From: Nitrospinae bacterium RIFCSPLOWO2_12_39_16
GTDB taxonomy: Bacteria > Nitrospinota > Nitrospinia > UBA9942
DNA: 39,636 nucleotides
Reading direction: 5' to 3'
Assembly (NCBI GenBank): GCA_001805005.1
Contig: MHDO01000152.1
Coordinates: 1 to 39,636 of the forward strand
Made by a program: the position numbers and the translations under genes. Of the stretch, positions 30,835 through 39,361 are shown piece after piece. The notes below the pieces were generated by a model, which had not been told where the DNA came from, ran no database searches, and saw nothing but the letters and a program-made list of their open reading frames with translations. Each line of letters starts with the position of its first letter. Position 1 is the first letter of the stretch.

Positions 30835-32370
30835 ATGATTGTGAAAGAAAATAGAGATATAACCAATAAAGAAAACCTGCTTATTGTAAGAGACCTGATA
30901 CAGAAGAGGTCAGGAATATTCTTTCCTGAATCAAAAATCCTTACATTAGAAAAATCTATTTACTCAAATTATCTTGAGTCAATGGCAAATAACTTTAATG
31001 AATATATATTGTGCCTTTCTTCAAAGAACGGAGACAGTTATTTTAGAAAATTGATTTCCTTCCTGACAACAAATGAGACCTACTTCTTCAGGGGAAAGGC
31101 GGATTTTGATATATTGAAGAATATCATCTTTCCCGAGTTAATTAAAAGAAAATCATCCAATCATAGAACTATCTCTATCTGGAGTGCGGCTTGTTCAACA
31201 GGCGAAGAGCCCTATTCGCTGGCAATTATACTGAAAGAACTTATTCCAAAAATAGAAACATGGAAGATTAACATCATTGCTTCAGATATTGATGAGACGG
31301 CAATCAGCACCGCAAGGAAAGGGGAATACAGTCAATGGTCTTTCCGCGGGGTTGATACTGCTACTATGAATAAATATTTTTATAAAAAAGGTGATACATA
31401 TAAAATAAAGGAAGATTATAAGACACTTATTCATTTTATAAATCATAATCTCATCTCAGACCCTCCCCCTGCAAATGAAAATGATAATCTTGCCTCCGCA
31501 GACAGTAAGCATGAATTTGATATTATTATCTGCAGAAATGTCACCATCTATTTTAAAAAAGAAACAACCATGAATCTCGCTTTGAAGTTCTATAATTCCC
31601 TTAATGAGGGTGGCTACCTTGTTGTAGGACATACCGAGTATTCAGCAGATAATTACAGTAAATTTATAAGCAGGGTTTTCCCGGTCGGTATCGTTTATCA
31701 AAAAGCAACCAATGGTGCAGCAAAAAATAAGACTACTCCAGAACTGATTAGCATAGAAAAAAAACAGGTTAAGGAAACTGACAAATTGCTGAACATTATT
31801 AAAAAGAGCACCCCATCATTGCCGAAAATATCTGACAATCTCAACTTACATGAGCATAGAAACAATTTAAGTGAAGAGAAAATCATATTCAATGAGGCTA
31901 TAAAGTATTACACCAATAATAATTATGACTTCGCCATTGATAGATTCTTCAAAGTCCTTGACATCAATCCAAAAAATGTGAGAGCATCCTGGATGCTGTG
32001 CCATATATCAGCCAACAGGGGACATTTTGAAGATGCTATCAAATGGGGAACCCGCTGTATTGAGATAGACCCCCTTTTCAAAGAGGCATATTATTCACTC
32101 GCACTGATTAACCTTGAGAGGAAAGAGTATAATGAGGCTGTGGAGAAGCTGAAAAAGGTAATCTATATTGATCCGAATTTCACTCTCGGTTATTTTACAC
32201 TTGGAAATATCTACACATTAATGTATCTACATTCCCAGGCAACAGATTGTTTTAAGATAGCAATCGATATTTTGTCAGTAAAGCCGTCTGACGAAATCGT
32301 TTTTCAGGCTGAACATCTGACGGTTAAAGAACTCTTAAACCTTATTGAATTGAAGTTCCGTGCATCATGA
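30835..32370 (+). CDS. cheR: CheR chemoreceptor methyltransferase with C-terminal TPR
   Basis: A 511-residue protein. CheR N-domain and SAM-dependent methyltransferase domain (about 10-275) with SAACSTGEEPYSLAI (SAM-binding motif), DIDETAISTARKGEYSQWSF, IICRNVTIYFKKE and GGYLVVGHTEY. The region about 275-360 is a linker and about 360-490 carries TPRs (IKYYTNNNYDFAIDRFFKVL, AYYSLALINLERKEYNEAVE). It methylates glutamates of the MCP. ATG at 30835 is preferred to an upstream TTG at 30808 that lies next to repeat DNA. First gene of the chemosensory set. Confidence 0.92.
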   Translation: MIVKENRDITNKENLLIVRDLIQKRSGIFFPESKILTLEKSIYSNYLESMANNFNEYILCLSSKNGDSYFRKLISFLTTNETYFFRGKADFDILKNIIFPELIKRKSSNHRTISIWSAACSTGEEPYSLAIILKELIPKIETWKINIIASDIDETAISTARKGEYSQWSFRGVDTATMNKYFYKKGDTYKIKEDYKTLIHFINHNLISDPPPANENDNLASADSKHEFDIIICRNVTIYFKKETTMNLALKFYNSLNEGGYLVVGHTEYSADNYSKFISRVFPVGIVYQKATNGAAKNKTTPELISIEKKQVKETDKLLNIIKKSTPSLPKISDNLNLHEHRNNLSEEKIIFNEAIKYYTNNNYDFAIDRFFKVLDINPKNVRASWMLCHISANRGHFEDAIKWGTRCIEIDPLFKEAYYSLALINLERKEYNEAVEKLKKVIYIDPNFTLGYFTLGNIYTLMYLHSQATDCFKIAIDILSVKPSDEIVFQAEHLTVKELLNLIELKFRAS

Positions 32371-32839
32371 ACAAAGACTTAATTTCCTATACATGAACTT
32401 TGTGATATTTTTTTTAAATAATGTCCGTTATGCAATTGATATATCGGTAGTTGAAGAGGTCATCCCTCTCCCCGCAATTACCCCAATTGCAAGGCTCCCA
32501 TCATTTATCCGTGGAATCATCAATTTAAGAGGAAGTGCTATTCCTGTTATTGACCTGAAAGAGAGGCTCGGGATTGGCTCAAGTACTTATGAGCTGAATA
32601 ATGATATTATTGTTGTCAGGGCACACAATAAAAAGGCAGGCTTTATCGTTGATGATACACTCTCTATAACGGATATCCCTGATAGCTTCTTTGCCCCTCC
32701 TCCTGATATAATCAGTGGAATTGATATCAGATATATATCTTCAACTGCCCAGATTGGTAAGGATTTGATAATCTCTCTAAATCTGGATAACATTTTAACC
32801 CTATCAGAAAAAGAGGAATTTGTAAAACTTGAGGTGTAA
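32360..32839 (+). CDS. cheW: CheW scaffold protein 1
   Basis: A CheW-like domain protein of 159 residues from GTG at 32360 (overlapping the cheR stop by 11 bases), or 148 from ATG at 32393. The SH3-like fold is recognisable in VRYAIDISVVEEVIPLP, LPSFIRGIINLRGSAIPVID and KAGFIVDDTLSITDIP. It links the receptor to CheA. Neither start has a strong ribosome-binding site; coupling to cheR is likely. Confidence 0.88.
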   Translation: MHHEQRLNFLYMNFVIFFLNNVRYAIDISVVEEVIPLPAITPIARLPSFIRGIINLRGSAIPVIDLKERLGIGSSTYELNNDIIVVRAHNKKAGFIVDDTLSITDIPDSFFAPPPDIISGIDIRYISSTAQIGKDLIISLNLDNILTLSEKEEFVKLEV

Positions 32840-32840
32840 T

Positions 32841-33014
32841 AAACCACTTAACACAGAGAAAATTAAAAATTAAAGATAAAAAGTAAAAAATGCATATTAA
32901 AATGCAAAAATCATTTCTTACGCTTCAATTCACAAACTCATCTTTAATTTTTGATTAGTCATTTTGCATTTTTATTTTTAACTTTTTATTTTTTTAACCT
33001 GTTACCTCTGTGAT
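32841..33014. repeat. Nested CACAGAG and A/T-rich heptamer palindrome
   Basis: An outer pair AACACAGAG / CTCTGTG (about 32849-32857 and 33005-33012) encloses an inner A-rich array (AAAGATAAAAAGTAAAAAAT) and its inverted counterpart (TTTGCATTTTTATTTTTAAC). It fills the gap between the two cheW genes without coding potential. It looks like one repeat nested in another. Confidence 0.7.
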
Positions 33015-33067
33015 TAAAATTTTTATAATTTCATATGATAAAACACAAGACAAAAGGAAGTGTTGCT

Positions 33068-33733
33068 ATGACAAATACGGATGTCTGGGAAAAAATCAGG
33101 AAAAGGGCTAAGGAGATTCAAAAGAAGTCAGAACTTCTGGAAAAGATATCTGATAGTGAAAAGAAAAAAATTTTCAGGGAACGGGCTGACAGGCTAAGCC
33201 AGATTAAAAAGGAATCTGATGATAGTAAAGATTTAATAAAAATTATCTCTTTTAATATCGGAAAAGAACTGTATGGAATTGATATAAGGTATCTTAACGA
33301 GGTCTATGAACTTGATAAAATCACCCCTATCCCCTGCACACCTCAGACAATATCAGGATTGATAAACTTGAGGGGGAGCATTTTAACTGTTCTAAATCTG
33401 AATTTATTACTCAACCCCTCAGCCGAGACAACTCAAAAAGAGTTATCTGATGAACTATCTTCCTTTCATCCTCCACTTGCAAAGAGGGAAAACAGGGGGA
33501 TACATAAAATCCTTATACTCAGCAGTGGAGAAATAAAGGCAGGCATCAGGGTTGATAGTTTTAACGCTCTATATGAACTCCCAAAAGACAGCATTCAACC
33601 AGTATCATCAATCTTTTTCAAGAAAAATAAGATTATCAAACATGAGTTTTATGTAAACAATACCTCACTCTGGATTATTGATGTAGAAGAGCTATTAAAT
33701 GATGAGAGATTAATTGTTAATGAAGATGTATAA
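33068..33733 (+). CDS. cheW: CheW scaffold protein 2, with charged N-terminal extension
   Basis: A 221-residue protein. An N-terminal Lys/Glu-rich helix (about 1-50, KRAKEIQKKSELLEKISDSE) precedes a CheW domain (about 55-215; FNIGKELYGIDIRYLNEVYE, TISGLINLRGSILTVLNLNL). ATG at 33068 is chosen because AAGGAAG lies 7 bases upstream; an ATG at 33035 is possible. A segment in the domain (SFHPPLAKRENRG, 33466-33502) looks inserted and resembles a translated dispersed repeat. Likely an alternative coupling protein for the same array. Confidence 0.87.
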   Translation: MTNTDVWEKIRKRAKEIQKKSELLEKISDSEKKKIFRERADRLSQIKKESDDSKDLIKIISFNIGKELYGIDIRYLNEVYELDKITPIPCTPQTISGLINLRGSILTVLNLNLLLNPSAETTQKELSDELSSFHPPLAKRENRGIHKILILSSGEIKAGIRVDSFNALYELPKDSIQPVSSIFFKKNKIIKHEFYVNNTSLWIIDVEELLNDERLIVNEDV

Positions 33734-33833
33734 ACATAAGAAGCTCAAAGGGTTTGTTTTCAGCTTTCATTTGTTTCTTTCATGTCTTATGTTATAATCG
33801 GTTTCTAAATTTATTAAAGGGAGGAAAAATAGG

Positions 33834-35354
33834 ATGAAAATTTTATTTTTTTTAAATTTCAGCAAATTGCAGAGACAGCTTGTTCTGACCGTAACACTTA
33901 CACTTATTATCGGTTTCTGTATAACAACATTTTTATCTATTAAACATGATATGGCTAATATGGAAGAGGGGGAGCGGATAAAGATCGCCCTGTTTACATC
34001 CACAGTTTCCGATGTAATAAGGGAAGAGATGGTCACTGGCAATGCAGAGCTTGTTACAAACTGGCTAACAAATATCAAAAATTCCGGAAGTTTTAAGGTG
34101 GTTCGCCTTATGCGCACCGATAAGACAGAGGCATTCGCTGACAACCAGACAATAGACAAGGTAAACAATTATCTTAATTCCAAGGCATTTTCTCAAAAAT
34201 TAGCTACAAAACAACAGAATGAAATCTTAATTACAAATAAAGATATGTTTGATAGGGCAGTTCAAGGTGCCGCTGAAGTTGCCTACAATGAAACAATAAA
34301 TGGAGAGCCTGTCCACACCCGTTTGATCCCAATTGTCAGGGATGAGCGATGCGTTACCTGTCATGGATATGAAAATAACCCTGTCCGAGGTATCCTCCAT
34401 GTTTCAGCATCAAGGACTGAACTTTTGAGTAATATAAAGAACGATGCTATTAACGGAATTATAGGTGCTGTAATTATAATTATAGCAATCAGTATTACTA
34501 TGAGTTATCTTATTCAAAAGATAGTCATAAAACCTATAGCAGAGGTTATTTTTAAAATAACATCAGCCGTAACCCAGCAGGAGCAGGTTACTTCACAGCA
34601 AGCATCATCTGTTAACCAGATAACTACAACCGTAGAAGAACTGAATGCGTCATCAAAACAGGTATTTACAAAATCAGAATTCCTTGCACAACAGTCTAAA
34701 GAATCCCTCTCTATTGCACAGGAAGGGCAGAAGGCAGTGGAAAAAAGCATTGCTGAAATGAATTTAATAAAAGATAAGGTGGGGACGATTGCAGAAGAGG
34801 TTCTCACCTTAAGTGAAAAGACAAATCAAATTGGCATGATTATAAATGTAGTTGAAGATATAGCCAATAAGACTGATATGCTTGCATTAAATGCCTCAAT
34901 TGAGGCCGCAAAGGCAGGAGAGCATGGAAAGGGTTTTGCGGTAGTCGCATCTGAAGTGCGTTCCCTTGCAGACCAAAGCAAGAAGGCTACAGAGAAGATT
35001 TCTACCCTTATTCAGGAGATACAGTCATCTGTCAATTCCACAGTCCTTGCAACTGAAGAGGGGGCAAAAAAAGTAGATGCAGGGGTCAGCCATATTTTAA
35101 ATGCAGGCTCAACCATTAATAACTCTATCAATACAATCCAGACAACTTCAGATTCAGCCAACGAAATCAGCATTGCATCAAGACAGGAATCCCTTGCAAA
35201 TGATCAGGTAGCCGAGGCTATGACTCATATCAATAACGGAATGAAAGAGACAAGCAATGCAATAAAAGACCTGCATTTAATTGCACAGGATTTACAAGAA
35301 CTGGTTGATAGACGGAAAATCAGTAGGCCTAAATTAGATCTGAAAAATAAATAA
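33834..35354 (+). CDS. Methyl-accepting chemotaxis protein with periplasmic c-heme sensor domain
   Basis: A 506-residue MCP: TM1 (about 14-34), periplasmic domain (35-205) with CXXCH at 173-177 (RCVTCHGYENNP), TM2 (about 208-230), then directly the signalling coiled coil with the hairpin tip around DIANKTDMLALNASIEAAKA and EHGKGFAVVASEVRSLADQS. A clear HAMP is missing or very short. The exported CXXCH predicts covalent heme c. Residues 88-112 (VVRLMRTDKTEAFADNQTID...) and RGILHVSASR match the sensor domain of the kinase at 25268-26815. GGGAGG precedes the ATG. Confidence 0.92.
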   Translation: MKILFFLNFSKLQRQLVLTVTLTLIIGFCITTFLSIKHDMANMEEGERIKIALFTSTVSDVIREEMVTGNAELVTNWLTNIKNSGSFKVVRLMRTDKTEAFADNQTIDKVNNYLNSKAFSQKLATKQQNEILITNKDMFDRAVQGAAEVAYNETINGEPVHTRLIPIVRDERCVTCHGYENNPVRGILHVSASRTELLSNIKNDAINGIIGAVIIIIAISITMSYLIQKIVIKPIAEVIFKITSAVTQQEQVTSQQASSVNQITTTVEELNASSKQVFTKSEFLAQQSKESLSIAQEGQKAVEKSIAEMNLIKDKVGTIAEEVLTLSEKTNQIGMIINVVEDIANKTDMLALNASIEAAKAGEHGKGFAVVASEVRSLADQSKKATEKISTLIQEIQSSVNSTVLATEEGAKKVDAGVSHILNAGSTINNSINTIQTTSDSANEISIASRQESLANDQVAEAMTHINNGMKETSNAIKDLHLIAQDLQELVDRRKISRPKLDLKNK

Positions 35355-35403
35355 GGAAGGGTTCAAGTAAATACCCTTGCCGCTGGAACCTTACTTAAAC
35401 AAT

Positions 35404-38136
35404 ATGCCATTCAGTAAAGAGGAATTTGAGAAGCTGTTTGAAATTTTTAAATTGGAGTGTGATGAGCATATACAGAAACTCAACAGCGGCATACTGACCC
35501 TTGAGGAAAATCCTGATAATATAGGACTCATTGGGGAAATTCTTCGGGATGCACACAGCCTTAAAGGTGCTGCCCGAATGATTGATTTTAAGTCAATAGA
35601 GGATATTTCCCACAACCTTGAAACAATTCTCGGAAAAATTAAAAAGGGTGAAATCAAACTTTCAACTGAAATCGCCAATCTAATCTTTAACAGCCTGGAA
35701 AACATTTCTGAAATCGTAAAAATCATATCACAGGGAGGCAGAGAAGATGAGGTTGATATCTCATCACTGATTGAACAGCTAAAGAAGGCATCAAAAGGTG
35801 AGCCATTTTCAAAGCCATCAGCCAAAAAAAATAAGCCAGATGAAACACCCCGCCTATCCCCCCTTTCTGAAGATGGGATAGATATGAATCTCTTCATGGA
35901 AGAGACAACTGATTCATATCAGAATCTTATAAACAGCCTCATCAAGATTGAGAAATCTCCTGACAATAAAAAGGCGATAGAGATTGCCTATAACCAAATA
36001 CATGCCCTAAAGGGGAGTGCCCGCATGATAAAACACAGTAAAATGGATTCACTCTCACTTGCCATGGAACAGATATTATCAGGGGCTATGGACAAAAAAA
36101 TTGTTATAACTCCTTCGTTGATAAGCACCCTCCTATCAGGTGCAGATTTCATAAAAATATTTATCCATCAAATCGGCAGCAAGATGAATCCTCCGTATAA
36201 TTGGCAAAACTCTGATGAAGTTCTGCCTAAAGATATAGACCAAAACACATTTAGAGAACTTACTGATATTATCAATTCAGTTAATCCATATCTATCGACA
36301 GGCAGGCAACAGACGACTGAAACTTCATCAAAAATACCTAACATTAAAAAGGGGCATAAGCCTAATGGTGGGGCTTCTGCCATCCAGTCAAAAAGCACTG
36401 TTAGGGTAGCTTCCGAAAAGCTTGATAGACTTATGGAAGAGGCGGGCGAGCTTTTAATCATGAAGTTAAAGGCACAGCAGAGAGTCATCCATGTCCAGTC
36501 AATAATCAATGACTGTAATTTGACTAATCAGTCATTTAAAAAAAATAAAAGGGTAATTCGCCACCAGGCAAAATTGAAGAATGATAAAACCTCAGAGGTT
36601 ACAGAGAAACGCATATTAACAGAATTTGAAAAAAAGATTTCAAATCTCTCTGACAGGCTTGATTCTCTCTACAAGACACTGTCTAATGACAGTCACCAGC
36701 TTTCACTTATCATCGAAAAACTTCAGGACGATATTAGAAAAACAAGGCTCCTCCCCTTCCATACAATCATGAGTGCATTTCCAAAGATGGTAAGGGATAT
36801 ATCTGTCAATGAAAATAAAAAGATAAAATTTGAATTCTCAGGCGGCGATATTGAGCTTGATAAATTTATCCTTGAAGAGATTAAATCCCCCCTTATGCAT
36901 ATGCTACGCAATTCCATTGACCATGGAATAGAACCGACGGAAGATAGAATAAAATTTGGTAAAACCGAGGAGGGAAATATAAAAATATTGCTGTCTCAGA
37001 AAGGGAATAATGTCATTATAGAAATAAATGATGACGGTAGTGGAATAAACATTGAACAACTAAAGAGTTCTGCTGTAAAAAAAGGATTATATACAGAAAA
37101 AGAGATGCAGCAGATGAAGGAGAGACAAATACTGAATATCATATTTCAACCAGGCTTTTCTACAAGTAAAATTATTACGGACATATCAGGCAGGGGAATT
37201 GGAATGGATGTAGTAAAGGCTACCATTGAACGGTTAAATGGAACAATTGACATTGAGACATCAAAAAATACAGGAACAAGATTCATTCTTACAATCCCTC
37301 TAACCCTCAGCATAACCCATGCTATTAAATTTTTAGTCAACAACGAAATTTATTACATCCCTATCGATATGATTGAAAGAATAATAATAGTTGACGAGAA
37401 AAATCTGTCTACCATTGAGAGGGGACTTGCGATACATTATAATGGTTCAATAATACCTTATGTCCGCATGCAGCAGATATTGGAGATACCGGTGTCTGAG
37501 TCTAAAGAGTCAGAGAGATTTGCGATTATCCTTAAAACAGGCAATACAATGGCAGCATTTGCTATAGATAAATTCCTTGGGGAGGAGGACATAACCATAA
37601 AAGGGCTGGGAAACTATATGAAGAGGGTTAGAAATATCTCAGGGATTACTATTATGAGCGATGGCAATATTGCACCACTTTTAAATGTAACCGATATGAT
37701 TAATACAATCCAGCTCAGAGGAATAGCATCAACAAAGAGAAAAATAGAAAGTCCTGATGTAGAAAAACACCTTTCAATTCTTGTGATTGATGATTCAATT
37801 ATGACAAGAACACTTGAAAAAAATATACTTGAATCTTATGGCTATGATGTAGTAACCGCCATTGACGGGCAGGATGCAATTTTAAAGCTGCATGAAAAGA
37901 ATTTTGATGTTATTGTAAGCGATGTCCAGATGCCAAACATGGACGGCATTGAATTGACAGAGAAAATCAAACAGGATAACAGATACAGCAAAATTCCTGT
38001 CATACTTGTTACCGCCATGGAATCGGATGAAGATAAAAAAAGAGGAATGCAGGTAGGTGCAGACGCATACATAGTCAAAAGCTCATTTGACCAGTCAAAC
38101 TTATTAACAACTATAAAACGGCTGACAAGTATATGA
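35404..38136 (+). CDS. cheA: CheA histidine kinase with two Hpt domains and a C-terminal receiver
   Basis: About 910 residues from ATG 35404 (a TTG at 35377 is the alternative). Order: Hpt1 with H51 (DAHSLKGAARM), Hpt2 with H200 (IHALKGSARM), dimerisation domain (about 335-460, VASEKLDRLMEEAGELLIMK), HATPase (about 470-625; MLRNSIDHGIEP, DDGSGINIEQL, ISGRGIGMDVVK), CheW-like domain (about 625-770) and receiver (about 785-905; D840 in VIVSDVQMPN, K in YIVKSSF). The double Hpt and fused receiver mark it as a hybrid CheA of the type often used for non-flagellar outputs such as twitching, exopolysaccharide or gene control. Confidence 0.93.
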   Translation: MPFSKEEFEKLFEIFKLECDEHIQKLNSGILTLEENPDNIGLIGEILRDAHSLKGAARMIDFKSIEDISHNLETILGKIKKGEIKLSTEIANLIFNSLENISEIVKIISQGGREDEVDISSLIEQLKKASKGEPFSKPSAKKNKPDETPRLSPLSEDGIDMNLFMEETTDSYQNLINSLIKIEKSPDNKKAIEIAYNQIHALKGSARMIKHSKMDSLSLAMEQILSGAMDKKIVITPSLISTLLSGADFIKIFIHQIGSKMNPPYNWQNSDEVLPKDIDQNTFRELTDIINSVNPYLSTGRQQTTETSSKIPNIKKGHKPNGGASAIQSKSTVRVASEKLDRLMEEAGELLIMKLKAQQRVIHVQSIINDCNLTNQSFKKNKRVIRHQAKLKNDKTSEVTEKRILTEFEKKISNLSDRLDSLYKTLSNDSHQLSLIIEKLQDDIRKTRLLPFHTIMSAFPKMVRDISVNENKKIKFEFSGGDIELDKFILEEIKSPLMHMLRNSIDHGIEPTEDRIKFGKTEEGNIKILLSQKGNNVIIEINDDGSGINIEQLKSSAVKKGLYTEKEMQQMKERQILNIIFQPGFSTSKIITDISGRGIGMDVVKATIERLNGTIDIETSKNTGTRFILTIPLTLSITHAIKFLVNNEIYYIPIDMIERIIIVDEKNLSTIERGLAIHYNGSIIPYVRMQQILEIPVSESKESERFAIILKTGNTMAAFAIDKFLGEEDITIKGLGNYMKRVRNISGITIMSDGNIAPLLNVTDMINTIQLRGIASTKRKIESPDVEKHLSILVIDDSIMTRTLEKNILESYGYDVVTAIDGQDAILKLHEKNFDVIVSDVQMPNMDGIELTEKIKQDNRYSKIPVILVTAMESDEDKKRGMQVGADAYIVKSSFDQSNLLTTIKRLTSI

Positions 38137-38142
38137 AGAAGG

Positions 38143-38212
38143 GGTCAAGGATACGAGGATTCAGGTGGAAAACACTTGAACCCATGGACCCTTGAATCCT
38201 TGAACCCTTTGT
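38143..38212. repeat. Palindromic heptamer repeat between cheA and cheB
   Basis: GGGGTCAAGGATACGAGGAT (from 38144) faces ACCCTTGAATCCTTGAACCC (about 38189-38208), with 7-base spacing of the CTTGAAT/CTTGAAC units. It is untranslated and fills the intergenic gap. Confidence 0.7.
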
Positions 38213-38224
38213 TTAATTTTCTAT

Positions 38225-39316
38225 ATGATTAGAGTATTGATTACAGAAGATTCGCCGACAATAGCAGAGATTATAAGGATGACCCTTATCAAGGATAAGG
38301 AGATACAGGTCATTGGGTGGGCGAAAAATGGCAAAGAGTGTATAGAGATGACTAATAAATTAAAACCGAATGTTATTACAATGGATATCCGCATGCCTGT
38401 AATGGACGGTTTTGAGGCAACCAAGCAGATAATGGCAAAAACTCCCACCCCGATATTGGTCTTTAGTGCCTCTATAAATGATGACTTAAATGTTACCTTT
38501 AATGCACTAAAATTCGGGGCATTGGATGTCCTTGAAAAGCCCAGAACACTGACAGCCGGCAAGTCATCAGATGATATGGCAGAGGAACTCATACAGCGAA
38601 TTAAAATTGTATCAAGGGTCCGCCCCTTCAAAAAAACTTTTAAGCCAACTCCTCTGGAAAGTAAAAAACATCGTCCAAAAAGAATATCTATTTCTTCCGA
38701 TGGAGACAGCATCTTAATTATCGGCGCCTCAACAGGTGGGCCGCCTGTATTAAATTATATCCTAAATAAGCTGCCTTCAAAATTTCCTTTGCCGATTCTG
38801 ATTGCACAACATATAGCACGTGGATTTATTGAAGGACTGGTTACATGGCTTCAGGATGGATGCTCAATCAAAATTAAAATTGGCGAAAACAACGAAACCG
38901 TTGAAAAGGGTAAAGTCTATTTTGCACCTGACAATTATCATATGGGAATTACAGATAACAAAAAAATATTCCTGAGTAATGCCCCGCCAATTTCGGGACA
39001 CCGTCCTTCAGTGAATTTTTTAATGGAATCCTCTGCATCCGTATATAGAGAGCACTGTATGGGTATAATACTTACAGGCATGGGAAGGGATGGTGCCATG
39101 GGGATGATGGCAATAAAAAAGGAAGGGGGTTTTACCCTTTCACAGGATATGGAGAGTAGTGCTATCTTCGGTATGCCAAAGGTTGCAATTGAGAGTGGTG
39201 CTGTTATGAAGGTGTGTAATATTGAGCAGATTCCTAACGAGATAATATGGTGGATTCAGAAAAAAAACCTAATAAGCCACAGAGACACAGAGGCACAGAG
39301 AAATAAAATAAGTTAA
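38225..39316 (+). CDS. cheB: CheB protein-glutamate methylesterase
   Basis: A 363-residue protein: receiver (1-125; D54 in VITMDIRMPV) and methylesterase domain (about 160-350) with the serine nucleophile in IIGASTGGPP, the histidine in IAQHIARGF and the aspartate in LTGMGRDGAMG. It demethylates receptors and opposes CheR. The last residues (SHRDTEAQRNKIS) are encoded by a CACAGAG element and are not part of the fold. Confidence 0.93.
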   Translation: MIRVLITEDSPTIAEIIRMTLIKDKEIQVIGWAKNGKECIEMTNKLKPNVITMDIRMPVMDGFEATKQIMAKTPTPILVFSASINDDLNVTFNALKFGALDVLEKPRTLTAGKSSDDMAEELIQRIKIVSRVRPFKKTFKPTPLESKKHRPKRISISSDGDSILIIGASTGGPPVLNYILNKLPSKFPLPILIAQHIARGFIEGLVTWLQDGCSIKIKIGENNETVEKGKVYFAPDNYHMGITDNKKIFLSNAPPISGHRPSVNFLMESSASVYREHCMGIILTGMGRDGAMGMMAIKKEGGFTLSQDMESSAIFGMPKVAIESGAVMKVCNIEQIPNEIIWWIQKKNLISHRDTEAQRNKIS

Positions 39317-39350
39317 AGAAATCTCCGTGTCTCCGTGCCTCTGTGGCAAA
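39276..39350. repeat. CACAGAG palindrome covering the 3' end of cheB
   Basis: AGCCACAGAGACACAGAGGC (from 39276) and CCGTGTCTCCGTGCCTCTGT (from about 39324) form a near-perfect inverted repeat around an AT-rich loop. The left arm is translated as the tail of CheB; the right arm is the leader of the next gene. Confidence 0.85.
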
Positions 39351-39361
39351 TTTTATATATT

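Noticed and set aside
33734..33833. Small RNA or regulatory element between cheW 2 and the MCP gene
   Set aside because: Only a weak CATAAGA/TCTTATG inverted repeat is visible, consistent with another degraded dispersed palindrome.
35377..35403. TTG start for CheA
   Set aside because: The ATG at 35404 fits the Hpt domain start better.
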